A DNA stretch of 64,000 nt from Paenibacillus sp. JNUCC32 (GCF_014863545.1 NZ_CP062260.1:2480001-2544000), one strand, 5' to 3'; counted from the first letter of the stretch, positions 9,516 through 19,376 are shown. The notes: generated by a model not told the origin, from the sequence alone. Translations and numbers: made by a program.

Positions 9516-9625
9516 AGCACCTCTCCTCAAAGTTTTGTGAGCGTTGCTTCCTGAATCAGCAGCGATCAAAACTCGCTTTGGAAGCATCGGCATTGCCTGT
9601 TTGAACATCGTTCTTGTTGCCTGCT

Positions 9626-9640
9626 TGTATGCGTTTTCAT
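9626..9640 (-). promoter_or_regulatory. cre box (CcpA site) upstream of the first importer operon
   Basis: Read on the minus strand, ATGAAAACGCATACA fits the consensus WTGNAANCGNWNNCW at every position. It lies about 110 bp upstream of the LplB start in a 508-bp gene-free stretch that otherwise holds only the terminator at 9890-9940. No clear -35/-10 pair was found, so its position relative to the promoter is unknown. Confidence 0.7.
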
Positions 9641-9889
9641 GTTTTTATTATCCGTCACGAAAATCGTGTAAGGCTATACGCCGTTCATGACTTCAAGCGC
9701 CTACCTTCGATAAATGCCTATCCTGCAAGGAAGGTAAGATATCACGGTTTTCCGTCGCATATGCCGTATTCTACCTATAGCGTGCCGCTGATGACATACA
9801 GTCTTAGTTGGTTCTTCGCGCTGTACGTTAGCAGCACACCGATTGATTCGTGCAGCGATTTCCGTAATCCCGCTCGAGTGTTTTTTGAG

Positions 9890-9940
9890 CAAAAAAGCTG
9901 CTCCATCACCGTAAAACATGCTACGGCTGGAACAGCTTTC
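9890..9940 (-). terminator. Rho-independent terminator of the membrane AraC gene
   Basis: Minus-strand hairpin with a 12-bp stem (9894-9905 with 9928-9939, one wobble) containing a nested 5-bp stem, followed on the minus strand by a run of six T. It lies 84 bp after the stop of the AraC gene at 10024 and shields the importer promoter. Confidence 0.75.
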
Positions 9941-10023
9941 TTGGATTGATATGGTGATTTCATCATAAGATGAGCCCGCTCCATCATGCCGTGTGTGTCT
10001 ACATCTTTGAATGGAGGTGCTAA

Positions 10024-12351
10024 TCATCCCTTCCCTTGTTCACTGTTGAGCTGCTCCCGATACTGGCCGGGAGTTAACCCAAACGTACGACGGAACGTAC
10101 GGATAAAGGCGCTAATATTCGTGTAGCTCACTTTCCTGCCGATTTCCGAGACCTTCATCTCGGTCGTGGCCAGTAGATTTTTGGCGATATTCATTCGGTA
10201 CTCGCTTATGTATTCACTGAAGGAGACGCCCATTTCTTTCTTGAATACACGGCTGATATAAGCCGGATTAAAATTCATGACCGCCGCGCAATAGTCGAGC
10301 GAAATATCTTGACCGTACTGCTCCTGCACGATATCGACGATTCGGCGGGTGATGTTCACGAACTGTTTATCGGCCATATCTTCCAAAATTCCGATTACAG
10401 GCTTAAACAACCTGGAGTGGAACCAGCTCGCAATTTCGGTTCGAGTCTGCAGCCTGAACAGATGCTTCAGCTCCTCTTCGCCATTCCATACTTGCTGCAT
10501 CGACAGTCCTTGCTCCTGGGCTATGCCAACGGTCCTGGACGCCAGCTGCAGCAGCAATAAATGATGCTCTTGATGAAACCCGTCCTTACATAGCAATTTG
10601 TCCAAATAACGCTGAAACAGCTGCTCCACCTTTTCAAGCTGTCGTTCTTCCATGGCAAGCATCATCTGATCCTCGATCAGCCTTAATTTCGTGTATACCG
10701 TCTTCTCAGTATTGCCTTGATCCTCAATATCGGCATAACGCACAATGATATTCGACCCGAGAATAAATCGTAGTTTGAGAGCCGCACTGCTTTCTTTATA
10801 GGCACGCTTCGCATCGGACAACCGCTTAAACGGGTGGCTGATGCCGATGCTGCATTCGAGCCCGAGGTATTCATGAACCTTAACTTTGATATGCTGAGCG
10901 GTCTCATAGAACATAGCTAGACCAGCTTCGGCACTCTCCTCTTTACTGGTTAACAGCGTTACCTGGGAATGATTCAGCATGATCGGACTGAAACGCGCCT
11001 CTACGGGCAAGGTTTCCGACACGATATTGCTGACTGCGAACAGAAGAAGCTCCCGGTCCTGTTCCTGAAACCGCGACTGCTGAAGGTTATCCAACTCAAG
11101 CTGCAGCACGCCGAGACTTCCCCAGCCCGTTGGAAACCCGTAGCGTTCGGAAGCGTATTGGTCATCGGCTCCGGACATCTGCTCGGTAAACAGCTTCAGG
11201 ACATAGAATTCCCGTAGATGCACCGTCTGGGATTTCATCTGTTTGTCCAGCTCGTTTCTTGAAACGGCAAGGGAGGTCAAGCTCTCCCGGATGGACTCAA
11301 ACTCATCTTTCCGGTAGTCATCGGTCTGCTGCGGCTGAACGTTCGTCGCGAACTCGTGGAGTTTGCGGATTGGAGAATACATCCTGCGGCTGCCAAACCA
11401 GGAAGCGATCAGCACGGTCAGAATAATCCCGAAACAGGCTGCGGCTGTAATCAGTGCAATCTTTCCCGTCTGATCGGTCACTTTATCCAGCGATACGACG
11501 GATACATAGGTCCAGCCGTTATAATCCGATTTGGTGTACAGCACGCTCACCTTATTGCCTTCGCTCTCTGCGTGAAATGCGCCTTGGGGTTCAACGGACT
11601 GCCCAATCCTTGCGAAGACCTCTCCGTTGATCGAGCGGTAAGCCTCCCGATCCTGAACCGGCGACAGGAACGCTTCTCCCTGCTCGTTCAGGATATATTG
11701 GCTGGCCCGCAAATTGGCGGGTTCCAGCATGCTCCGGATATCTTTGGCGGTGATTTGCAGAATCAGAATGCCGGACGGGGCGGCGCTTTTCGACAGAAGC
11801 GGTAATTTGTGTACCAGTCGAAGGGTTGTCGCCGTTTGTTCGGCCATGTTCCAGTGATCCGTCTCCACAGGATTCGCGGTCTGCGAGATTTCCCCCGATC
11901 CCGCTGCCCAGAATATGCTTTCATGGGTATCCAGATACCGGTCGAATTCGGCTCTGTTCATGCCCTCCAGCGGTTTGAGTGAGTTTAAATCCACGACCCA
12001 TTCATGTTTTAGATTGACGACGTACACCTGGTTTAATATGGTCTGCGTCTGCAGGTTGAACATTTCCTTCGTCAGTTCCCGGACCTTGATAAAATCCTGT
12101 CCGCTTAACTTGCTGTCCATCACGGACTTCAGCAGCGAGGAGTTCTCAAACTGCAAGGCGGTTCTTTGCATGGAATCGAGCACCTGCTCCACCCTCATCC
12201 GAGTCTGGTTCAGCAGATGCATATTGCCCTCGTTCACCTTCTCCTCCACATCTTTGGCGGCGATGAAATAAGAGAAGAATCCGATAAGAATCGTCGGAAA
12301 GGATCCCAGCAGCAAGCTGTATATGAGTATTTTGGATTTGAATGTTCCCAA
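10024..12351 (-). CDS. Membrane-anchored AraC-family sensor-regulator (YesS-like)
   Basis: A 775-residue one-component regulator. Residues about 8-30 and 295-318 are membrane helices that bracket an extracellular Cache-like sensing region. A HAMP-like and degenerate linker region follows, and an AraC double HTH occupies about residues 675-770 (ISLDYCAAVMNFNPAYISRVF and ending LTPGQYREQ). It should sense an extracellular ligand and regulate nearby transport or glycosidase genes, most likely the LplB operon just downstream in the same orientation. The start is TTG, with AAGGAG nine bases upstream. Its promoter overlaps a cre box. Confidence 0.9.
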   Translation of the reverse strand: MGTFKSKILIYSLLLGSFPTILIGFFSYFIAAKDVEEKVNEGNMHLLNQTRMRVEQVLDSMQRTALQFENSSLLKSVMDSKLSGQDFIKVRELTKEMFNLQTQTILNQVYVVNLKHEWVVDLNSLKPLEGMNRAEFDRYLDTHESIFWAAGSGEISQTANPVETDHWNMAEQTATTLRLVHKLPLLSKSAAPSGILILQITAKDIRSMLEPANLRASQYILNEQGEAFLSPVQDREAYRSINGEVFARIGQSVEPQGAFHAESEGNKVSVLYTKSDYNGWTYVSVVSLDKVTDQTGKIALITAAACFGIILTVLIASWFGSRRMYSPIRKLHEFATNVQPQQTDDYRKDEFESIRESLTSLAVSRNELDKQMKSQTVHLREFYVLKLFTEQMSGADDQYASERYGFPTGWGSLGVLQLELDNLQQSRFQEQDRELLLFAVSNIVSETLPVEARFSPIMLNHSQVTLLTSKEESAEAGLAMFYETAQHIKVKVHEYLGLECSIGISHPFKRLSDAKRAYKESSAALKLRFILGSNIIVRYADIEDQGNTEKTVYTKLRLIEDQMMLAMEERQLEKVEQLFQRYLDKLLCKDGFHQEHHLLLLQLASRTVGIAQEQGLSMQQVWNGEEELKHLFRLQTRTEIASWFHSRLFKPVIGILEDMADKQFVNITRRIVDIVQEQYGQDISLDYCAAVMNFNPAYISRVFKKEMGVSFSEYISEYRMNIAKNLLATTEMKVSEIGRKVSYTNISAFIRTFRRTFGLTPGQYREQLNSEQGKG

Positions 12352-12428
12352 TATCGTCTGCTCCTTCTTGGCATTGAATGTAAAGAACAGGATCTACTGG
12401 ACCGTATAAATGGATATGTACAACCGAA

Positions 12429-12447
12429 TGATAACGCTTGCATTATA
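12429..12447 (-). promoter_or_regulatory. cre box overlapping the -10 of the membrane AraC gene
   Basis: The minus strand has a perfect -10 TATAAT (12447-12442) immediately followed by a full-consensus cre, ATGCAAGCGTTATCA (12443-12429). CcpA bound there would block promoter clearance. No good -35 hexamer is visible at 17 bp. About 80 bp separate it from the TTG start. Confidence 0.7.
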
Positions 12448-12564
12448 ATAGTTTAAAAATCATAACATACCCGAGCATGAATTTTTAGTCTTCGCATGCT
12501 TTTTTGTAAGCATTATGATGTCTTTTTTGTTTTGCGGTAATGGGCCACCGGTCCACTCATATCG

Positions 12565-12597
12565 AAACAAGCTCTTGCGAACCGCAAGAGCTTGTTT
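12565..12597. terminator. Terminator after ilvD
   Basis: A perfect 15-bp stem (12565-12579 with 12583-12597) with a 3-nt loop. The stem ends are A/T rich, giving TTT or TTTT on either strand. It lies 35 bp beyond the ilvD stop codon. Confidence 0.75.
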
Positions 12598-12631
12598 TAC
12601 CATAAGCCAGATTTCGGGCTGGAAATTCCAC

Positions 12632-14323
12632 TTATTCTGCAGAGTCGGTAACCGCGCCTCTCGATGCTGAGGACACTAATTTTGCATATTTGTACAATAC
12701 GCCCGTGGAAACTTTGAGTGGAGGCTGCTGCCATGCTTGTGCCCTTGCAGCCAATTCGGAATCCGATACGTCGAACGTCATTTCTTGCGTTTCGCTGTCG
12801 ATCGTGATCATGTCTCCATTCCTCAGCAGCGCGATCGGCCCGCCTACCTGTGCTTCAGGCGCTACGTGACCGACAACGAACCCATGCGAGCCGCCCGAGA
12901 ATCTGCCGTCCGTAATCAGCGCAACCTCTCCGCCGAGACCCTTGCCCACAATGAGTGCCGTGACCGACAGCATCTCCGGCATACCCGGGCCGCCCTTAGG
13001 ACCGCAATAACGAATGACTAACACGTCGCCCTTGCATATTTCATCTCTCAAGATCGCTTCGGTTGCATCCTCCTCGCTGTCATACACCTTGGCCGGTCCG
13101 ACAAAACGCAGTTTCTTCATACCCGACATTTTGGCGACCGCACCTTCTGGCGCGAGATTGCCTCTTAATACGACCAATGGCCCGTTCGGCTTCAGCGGCT
13201 TATCGATGGGGCGAATGATTTCCTGGCTGCCCTCTAACGGTGCAGCTTCCGCCAGATTCTCTGCCAATGATTTACCTGTGACCGTTAGACAATCGCCATG
13301 CAGAAGCCCCTCGGCGAGCAATAATTTCATGACGCCCGGTACGCCGCCGACTTCGTTTAAGTCCTGCATGGCATGTCGTCCGCTTGGCTTCAGGTCTGCA
13401 AGGTGGGGAACTCGCAAACGGATTCGCTCGAAATCGTCTAACGTCAAATCTACGCCAACCGAATGAGCGATCGCAAGCAAATGCAGGAACGCGTTGGTTG
13501 AACCGCCCAAAGCCATGACGACGGTTATCGCATTCTCAAACGCTTTTTTGGTCATGATGTCCCTGGGATAGATTTCTTGCTCCAACAAGGAGAGGACCTG
13601 CCTTCCAGCCGCAGCGCATTCCGCTGCTTTGTCTGGTGAAATAGCCGGCGTGGAAGAGGAACCGGGCAGGCTCATCCCCATGGCTTCTGCCGCAGCGGCC
13701 ATCGTATTGGCTGTATACATGCCCCCGCAAGAGCCCGGTCCCGGGCAGACGCTGCATTCCACCTTATGTAACTGCTCCTCCGTCATTTTTCCGTCATGAT
13801 ATTGCCCGACCGCTTCGAAAGCCGTGACGATATCCACGTTCTTGCCATCGAGCTTCCCGGGCTGTATCGTACCGCCGTAAACATAAACCGCAGGAAGATT
13901 CATCCGTCCGATTGCCATCAGGCAGGCGGGCGTATTCTTGTCGCAACCGCCGATCGCCACCAGACCATCGAAACGTTCGGCCCCCGTCACGATCTCAATC
14001 GAATCTGCGATGGCTTCTCGGCTGGGCAGGGAGAACAGCATGCCGCCGTGTCCCATCGAAATGCCATCCGAAACCGTGATCGTGTTGAAAATAAGCGGAG
14101 CGCCGCCATGGTTGCGTACCCCTTGCTTGGCCTCTATGGCTAGCTTGTCGATATGCATATTACAAGGGGTCACTTCGCTCCAAGTGCTGGCTACGCCAAT
14201 CATCGGTTTCTTAAAATCCGCATCCGTGAAACCAACAGCCCGCAGCATCGCCCTGTTCGGTACCCTGTTGACGCCCTCACTGATTACCTTACTGCGAATG
14301 CGTAAATCTTTTTTGTTTGTCAT
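12632..14323 (-). CDS. ilvD: Dihydroxy-acid dehydratase
   Basis: A 563-residue enzyme that dehydrates 2,3-dihydroxy-isovalerate and its methylvalerate homologue in valine, leucine and isoleucine synthesis. The iron-sulfur ligands are in place: Cys54 (TPCN), Cys127 ([10 protein letters not shown]) and Cys199 (GPGSCGGMY), plus the C-terminal GRFSGGSHG motif. Length and motifs match true IlvD rather than sugar-acid dehydratases, although that broader family cannot be fully excluded. It lies 19 bp after a GntR regulator gene and is probably co-transcribed with it. GGAGAAGGAAGG precedes the ATG. Confidence 0.92.
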   Translation of the reverse strand: MTNKKDLRIRSKVISEGVNRVPNRAMLRAVGFTDADFKKPMIGVASTWSEVTPCNMHIDKLAIEAKQGVRNHGGAPLIFNTITVSDGISMGHGGMLFSLPSREAIADSIEIVTGAERFDGLVAIGGCDKNTPACLMAIGRMNLPAVYVYGGTIQPGKLDGKNVDIVTAFEAVGQYHDGKMTEEQLHKVECSVCPGPGSCGGMYTANTMAAAAEAMGMSLPGSSSTPAISPDKAAECAAAGRQVLSLLEQEIYPRDIMTKKAFENAITVVMALGGSTNAFLHLLAIAHSVGVDLTLDDFERIRLRVPHLADLKPSGRHAMQDLNEVGGVPGVMKLLLAEGLLHGDCLTVTGKSLAENLAEAAPLEGSQEIIRPIDKPLKPNGPLVVLRGNLAPEGAVAKMSGMKKLRFVGPAKVYDSEEDATEAILRDEICKGDVLVIRYCGPKGGPGMPEMLSVTALIVGKGLGGEVALITDGRFSGGSHGFVVGHVAPEAQVGGPIALLRNGDMITIDSETQEMTFDVSDSELAARAQAWQQPPLKVSTGVLYKYAKLVSSASRGAVTDSAE

Positions 14324-14342
14324 CCTTCCTTCTCCCCTCTAT

Positions 14343-15008
14343 TTAGAGTAACCCGTGTAGTTCCTGCATGGGACGCATGAAGTTTTGTTTCATCATAGCT
14401 TGCGCCCGATCACCGTCCTTCTGCTCGAAAGCGCTGATGATCGAAGCATGCTCATCGACTGAAGCCTGTGCGGCAGCAATCGGCTGTTTTAAGAACACGT
14501 ACTTAAACCGCCGGATATGCATCTGAAGCGAGGCACTATATGCAGCGACATAAGGATTATCTGACAGCTCCACGATGAAATTATGAAACTGTTCATCCAA
14601 CTCCATGGCTTGATAAGCTTGCCCGCTCTTCATGGCATTTTCAAAATCCAGATTCATCGCCCGCAATTGCTGGATCTGCTCCGGAACAATGATGGTAGTG
14701 GTCACTTCGGCAGCCAATGCTTGAAGAACGGCCATGGTCGAATACATCTTAAAGATATCTTCCCTTTCAATGGCCGTAACTTTTGTTTCTTTCCCGGGGT
14801 GCGTGGACACGAGTCCTTGTACTTCAAGCAGTTGAAAAGCTTCCCGGATGGGCGTTCGGCTTACGCCAAGCGATTCCGCCAATTCGGCGTCGAGCAATTT
14901 CTCGCCGGGCTGAAGCGTGCCATCGATAATCCACCGTTGAATTTGGGAGAAGGCTCTTTCTTTTGCGGTCATCCGTACGGGAGAGACATAATTCTTAGGA
15001 ACTGGCAT
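14343..15008 (-). CDS. GntR-family regulator with FCD ligand domain
   Basis: 221 residues: a winged HTH at about 12-80 (AELAESLGVSRTPIREAFQLLEVQGLV) and an all-helical FCD domain that usually binds an organic acid through a metal. Such regulators often repress a neighbouring catabolic operon. Here the only gene in the same transcript is ilvD, an unusual pairing. AAGGATGAT lies upstream of the ATG. Confidence 0.9.
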   Translation of the reverse strand: MPVPKNYVSPVRMTAKERAFSQIQRWIIDGTLQPGEKLLDAELAESLGVSRTPIREAFQLLEVQGLVSTHPGKETKVTAIEREDIFKMYSTMAVLQALAAEVTTTIIVPEQIQQLRAMNLDFENAMKSGQAYQAMELDEQFHNFIVELSDNPYVAAYSASLQMHIRRFKYVFLKQPIAAAQASVDEHASIISAFEQKDGDRAQAMMKQNFMRPMQELHGLL

Positions 15009-15037
15009 GGCTTATCATCCTTACTCTTCAAGTTTGT

Positions 15038-15063
15038 TATATGCAATATATCGCATTCATATA
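15038..15063. promoter_or_regulatory. Candidate GntR operator (imperfect inverted repeat)
   Basis: TATATG at 15038 and CATATA ending at 15063 flank an A/T-rich centre containing ATGC and GCAT arms. It lies 30 bp upstream of the gntR start, in the 170-bp divergent region shared with the germination operon. This is an autoregulation guess only. Confidence 0.3.
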
Positions 15064-15178
15064 TTAAATACAATACTTAGAGGGCTTCGTTTGATAAAAA
15101 TAACAAACAGAGGAAATACTTAATCAAACTATCCAACAGCTAAGGACCACCGTTTAAACAAGTGAGGTGTAAACAACA

Positions 15179-16807
15179 ATGCCATTTTCCACATGGACGG
15201 GTTCAAACCAATCCCGTAACGAAGTCTCTTCCAACTCAAATAATGCAAGTTCAGATGGCCGGAACATATCGGAGAGCTTAGAAGAGACCACATCCGAAAT
15301 CAAGAAAATTCTCGGCGATAACGACGATTTTATGATACATCCCTTCCATGTGTTCGGGCAGCATCCGGCCGTATTGTTTTATTTCTCCGATATGACGGAT
15401 CACGCCGTCATTAATAATACTTTATTAAGACCACTTAAATATGGCCCTCGCCATCTCGATGTTTCAGACCTCCCTCGCCATGCGTTGATGGACACTTTGA
15501 TGAAGGATACGCTTTATCACAGCGAAGGATACGCGGAACGAAAAATCTCCGTGCTCACCGACAATCTTCTAAGGGGACAGTCTGTCGTAGCGATCGAAGG
15601 GCTGGACGAGGCCATTATCATTGATACACGAAAAATATCGCAGCGTTCAATAGAGCAGCCGGCGACGGAACAGGTGATCCGCGGGGCCCGGGAAGGATTC
15701 ATCGAGACGCTCGGCACCAACATTTCCCTGCTCCGCTACCGGCTGCAAACGCCGGATTTCCGCGTGAAATCCATGGAGATCGGAACGAAAACGAAATCCA
15801 AGGTTGCGGTCTGTTACATGGATGGCATCACCAATCCCGGCATCGTTAAAGAAGTGAATAAGCGCCTGGACGCCATTGAAATCGATGCCGTGCTGGATTC
15901 GGGGTATCTGGAACAGTTTATCGAAGACAATCATTGGTCTCCGTTTCCGCAAATCCAGTATACGGAGCGGCCCGACAAAGTCGTGGCGAATCTGCTGGAA
16001 GGCCGAGTGGCCATTCTGGTCGACGGTTCTCCGCTCGCCTTGATCGCTCCAACCGTATTCAGCCAGTTCTATCAAACGGTCGAAGATTATACCGAACGAT
16101 TTCTATTGATGAGCGCAATTCGGCTGTCCCGCCTGGTGGCTTTGGTATTTTCCTTGGTTTTTCCCTCGTTGTATGTGGCGATTATCTCCTTTAATCCTGA
16201 GCTGATTCCCACGGAATTTGCCGTCGCCGTCGCAGGCGGACGTGCAGGCGTCCCTTTTCCGGCGATGATCGAAGTGCTCGTTATTGAAATTTCGATGGAG
16301 GTTTTGCGGGAAGCCACGATCCGGTTGCCGCAGCAGGTGGGCGGCGCATTATCCATTGTCGGCGTGCTCGTCATCGGGCAAGCCGCGGTATCTGCCGGGT
16401 TCGCTAGTCCAATTACCATCGTCATCATTGCATTAACGACCATCGGATCTTTCGCAACGCCGGCCTACAACGCGGCGCTTGCGCTCCGTCTGCTGCGTTT
16501 TCCGCTGATCATATTGGCCGGGATCTTCGGATTGTACGGCGTCATGGTCGGCATCATCCTGATTGCCAATCATCTTTTGTCGCTTAAATCGTTCGGAGTT
16601 CCGTATCTAAGCCCATTCGTCCCAGGCAACTTTCAAGGCATGCGGGATCTTCTGACTCGCGGACCGCTGTGGAAGATGAAGAACAGGCCTTCCTTCCTCC
16701 ACCCGCTTGACACATCAAGGCTCGGTGATCAAATGAAGGAGCAGGTGGATCATTCCTCAACCAATATCATGAATCCCGTCCAACCTAATGACGAGAAAGG
16801 TCGATAA
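15179..16807 (+). CDS. Spore germination receptor A subunit (GerA/GerKA family)
   Basis: A 542-residue GerA-type protein. The N-terminal half (about 1-290) is the soluble domain, with the family block AVIAIEGLDEAIIID-like at QSVVAIEGLDEAIII and the segment YSEGYAERKISVLTDNLLRGQ-type. The second half has several membrane helices including the conserved AGGRAGVPFPAMIEVLVIEISMEVL. It forms a nutrient receptor in the inner spore membrane with the B and C subunits encoded next. GTGAGGTG precedes the ATG. First gene of a four-gene operon, divergent from gntR. Confidence 0.93.
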   Translation: MPFSTWTGSNQSRNEVSSNSNNASSDGRNISESLEETTSEIKKILGDNDDFMIHPFHVFGQHPAVLFYFSDMTDHAVINNTLLRPLKYGPRHLDVSDLPRHALMDTLMKDTLYHSEGYAERKISVLTDNLLRGQSVVAIEGLDEAIIIDTRKISQRSIEQPATEQVIRGAREGFIETLGTNISLLRYRLQTPDFRVKSMEIGTKTKSKVAVCYMDGITNPGIVKEVNKRLDAIEIDAVLDSGYLEQFIEDNHWSPFPQIQYTERPDKVVANLLEGRVAILVDGSPLALIAPTVFSQFYQTVEDYTERFLLMSAIRLSRLVALVFSLVFPSLYVAIISFNPELIPTEFAVAVAGGRAGVPFPAMIEVLVIEISMEVLREATIRLPQQVGGALSIVGVLVIGQAAVSAGFASPITIVIIALTTIGSFATPAYNAALALRLLRFPLIILAGIFGLYGVMVGIILIANHLLSLKSFGVPYLSPFVPGNFQGMRDLLTRGPLWKMKNRPSFLHPLDTSRLGDQMKEQVDHSSTNIMNPVQPNDEKGR

Positions 16808-16809
16808 CC

Positions 16810-17904
16810 ATGAATGAACAGCGCCAAATCACGGTTCTGCAAGCCTCTGCCATTACGATCAGCACCATCGTGGGAGTAGGCGTTCTTGCACTCCCTTTGT
16901 CTGCGGTCAAAGCTGCGGATGCCGGGGCTCCGTTCGTTACTTTTTTGGGAATGCTGCTGGCGTTTGTCGGACTTTTCTTCATGACCCGGCTCGGCATGCG
17001 GTTTCCGAATGACTCGTACGTGGAGTACACCGAAGTCATCATCGGCAAGTGGTTCGGTCGAATCGCAAGCTTGGTCTCGATTGGGTTTTTTGCGGTTTTG
17101 ACCTCTCTGGTCGCCAGAGAATTCGGTGAGGTTGTCGTTACGGCCGTCCTGAAAAATACACCGCTGGAGGTAACGGTGCTAGTCATGCTGCTCCTGGCTG
17201 CATTTTCTTCACGCCGAAATATTATGACCTTTGCATATATCCACTTATTTTACAGCCCCTTTATTCTGATACCTGCCCTTTTGATCGTCGCCCTTTCATT
17301 AAAAAATGCAGACTTGGTCAATGTTCTCCCTCTTTGGGGAAATGAACCCGGAGGCATACCGGCAGGCATTATTACGCTCTCCACCGTGTTCCAAGGATAC
17401 TTCATTATGATGATGGTCATTCCGGCCATGTGCAAACCTGAAAGAGCGATGCGGTCCAGCCTATGGGCCATGGTAGTAACCGGCGCTTTGTATATTTTGA
17501 TCGTGGCTGCCACCGTGGGTGTGTTCGGAGCCGAGGAAACCAAAAAGCTGTTGTGGCCGACACTGGAGCTTGCCAAAGCCACTTCATTGCCTGCCAATGT
17601 GCTGGAACGCTTGGATGCAGTCTTTCTAGCCGTATGGGTAACGGCTGTATTTACATCCTTGTTCTCTTGTTACTACTTTACGCTTTACTCGATAAGCAAG
17701 TTATTCCGGTTAGCGGATCATGGGATGTTGTCCTTCTTCATACTACCCTTTCTGTTCGTGTTGGCCATGCTGCCCCAAAGCTTGATTCAATTGAATGAAG
17801 TGAACGGCATGATATCCAAATATGGACTGCTGATTACTATCGCGTATCCCGGAATCCTTCTGATCATCGCCATTCTGCGCAAAAAAAGAGGTGCAGCCAA
17901 ATGA
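16810..17904 (+). CDS. Spore germination receptor B subunit (GerAB/GerKB family permease)
   Basis: 364 residues with about ten membrane helices, of the amino acid permease-like spore permease family. It begins two bases after the A-subunit stop codon and its own stop overlaps the next gene by four bases. B subunits bind the germinant. Motifs: TIVGVGVLALPLSAVKAADAGAP at the N-terminus and FQGYFIMMMVIPAMCKP in the middle. Confidence 0.93.
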   Translation: MNEQRQITVLQASAITISTIVGVGVLALPLSAVKAADAGAPFVTFLGMLLAFVGLFFMTRLGMRFPNDSYVEYTEVIIGKWFGRIASLVSIGFFAVLTSLVAREFGEVVVTAVLKNTPLEVTVLVMLLLAAFSSRRNIMTFAYIHLFYSPFILIPALLIVALSLKNADLVNVLPLWGNEPGGIPAGIITLSTVFQGYFIMMMVIPAMCKPERAMRSSLWAMVVTGALYILIVAATVGVFGAEETKKLLWPTLELAKATSLPANVLERLDAVFLAVWVTAVFTSLFSCYYFTLYSISKLFRLADHGMLSFFILPFLFVLAMLPQSLIQLNEVNGMISKYGLLITIAYPGILLIIAILRKKRGAAK

Positions 17905-18110
17905 TCGGGGAAATTTACAGCGGTTATTTGGATGTTGCCATTCTGATCTGGCTCTTCTGCGGCTTGTTCAATCTGTTCATCGACATGAATAAGTACAGAC
18001 AATCGAACATGACCAAGGAAAAAAAAGTATCCCGCGTGCTGGGTTGGATCAATATCGGTATCGTAACGGTTTGGTTTCTGGTTATCGTCCTTGTTAAAGT
18101 CTTTGTGTGA
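17901..18110 (+). CDS. Small two-helix germination receptor D-type subunit
   Basis: A 69-residue protein made almost entirely of two hydrophobic helices (about 10-28 and 46-66) joined by a basic loop (MNKYRQSNMTKEKKVSR). The start overlaps the B-subunit stop in an ATGA arrangement, so expression is coupled. D genes of this kind occur in many germinant receptor operons of Bacillales and modulate germination; assignment rests on size, topology and position. Confidence 0.8.
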   Translation: MIGEIYSGYLDVAILIWLFCGLFNLFIDMNKYRQSNMTKEKKVSRVLGWINIGIVTVWFLVIVLVKVFV

Positions 18111-18140
18111 GTTTAGATGTCTGAGTTCAGGAGGATCTCA

Positions 18141-19376
18141 ATGAGTAAGAGAGTAAACGCCGGCTTTAACCTAAAATTCATGATCCTTCTTCTCCTCTGC
18201 TCACTTCTGACAGGCTGCTGGGATCGGATGGAGATTGAGGAACGCGCGGTCGTTCTAGGTATATCAATCGACTCGGCCGGCAAGGATGCCGAGATTCGTG
18301 AAGATGAAATTTCTCATCTTCGAGGGAAATATCCCGCACCGAAACAGGAAATGATCCAGTTATCCGTTCAAATCGCTCTTCCCGGCAGAATACCGCTCGG
18401 ACCCGGCGAAGGCGGTGCTTCAGGCGAAGGCGCCCAAGAAACTGTGTGGGTGCTTGATGTTGTGGGACATACCGTCGATGATGCGATGATGAATCTCCAG
18501 CAGCAAATATCAGGCAAATTGTTTTTTGGACATCTCCGTGTCATCGTCGTTTCTGAAGAATTTGCCAGAAAGGGAATGGAGAATTTAAACGACTATCTTC
18601 ACCGAAACGCAGAAGTTCGCCGTATGGCCTGGCTGATGGTATCCAAAGGGAAAGCGAGAGAACTGATGGAAGCAGCTCCGAAGCTGGAGCGCGTCCCGGC
18701 ATTGTATTTGTCCTCCACGCTGGACGACGCCGTTAAGCATGGCAAGTTCCCGAGCGACTATATCGGAACCTTCTGGAACAATTCGTCGAAGAAGGGCCAG
18801 GAAGGATTTCTGCCTTACATCCAAATCATGAAGGGCGATAACGTGGAAATCAGCGGCATGGCTTTTTTCAAAGGTGCCACACTGGTCGGCGTGACTAAAC
18901 CGTTTGAAATTGCCGGATACTTGGTCATTAAGGGAATCAGTCCGGCAGGTTATCGCGGAATCATTCATGTTGGAGACGACTCTCAGGTCGTCACCATCCA
19001 TGCAACGAACCGGGAATCGGAAATCAAGGTAGACATCAAGAACGGGCTTCCTCATTTTACGATCACGGCAGTGACGGAAGTGAATGTCGAAGAGAAAAAC
19101 ACGGAAACCCTCCCGCTCAATAACTCGCATATTCTTGAGGAAATTGCTCGGGAGAATGAACGATCCGTTAAAGAACTCATGCTCGGACTAATCCAAAAAA
19201 CGCAAAAAAAAGAATCCGATATTTTCGGATTCGGCGAATTGGTACGAGCCAGAAAACCTTCCTATTGGAATAGCCATGTCAAAACCGCAGATCGATGGAG
19301 TGAAATTTATAAGCATACAACCTTTGATTTCCGTGTAACATCGAAAGTCCGAAGAGTCGGCATGAAGGCCGAATGA
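18141..19376 (+). CDS. Spore germination receptor C subunit, Ger(x)C lipoprotein
   Basis: 411 residues starting with a lipoprotein signal peptide and lipobox LTGC; the next residues WDRMEIEERAVVLGISID are the classic GerAC start. The C-terminal third carries the conserved FGFGELVRARKPSYW block. It is anchored outside the inner spore membrane and completes the A-B-D-C receptor. The ATG at 18141 has AGGAGG six bases upstream; an in-frame ATG 24 bp earlier does not. Confidence 0.93.
   Translation: MSKRVNAGFNLKFMILLLLCSLLTGCWDRMEIEERAVVLGISIDSAGKDAEIREDEISHLRGKYPAPKQEMIQLSVQIALPGRIPLGPGEGGASGEGAQETVWVLDVVGHTVDDAMMNLQQQISGKLFFGHLRVIVVSEEFARKGMENLNDYLHRNAEVRRMAWLMVSKGKARELMEAAPKLERVPALYLSSTLDDAVKHGKFPSDYIGTFWNNSSKKGQEGFLPYIQIMKGDNVEISGMAFFKGATLVGVTKPFEIAGYLVIKGISPAGYRGIIHVGDDSQVVTIHATNRESEIKVDIKNGLPHFTITAVTEVNVEEKNTETLPLNNSHILEEIARENERSVKELMLGLIQKTQKKESDIFGFGELVRARKPSYWNSHVKTADRWSEIYKHTTFDFRVTSKVRRVGMKAE

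Noticed and set aside
9614..9949. A 111-codon plus-strand open frame in the gap before the LplB operon
   Set aside because: No ribosome site; it covers a cre box and the terminator of the AraC gene.
12632..14323. Sugar-acid dehydratase instead of IlvD
   Set aside because: Length and the Cys54/Cys127/Cys199 motifs fit IlvD closely; kept only as a minor alternative because of the GntR neighbour.
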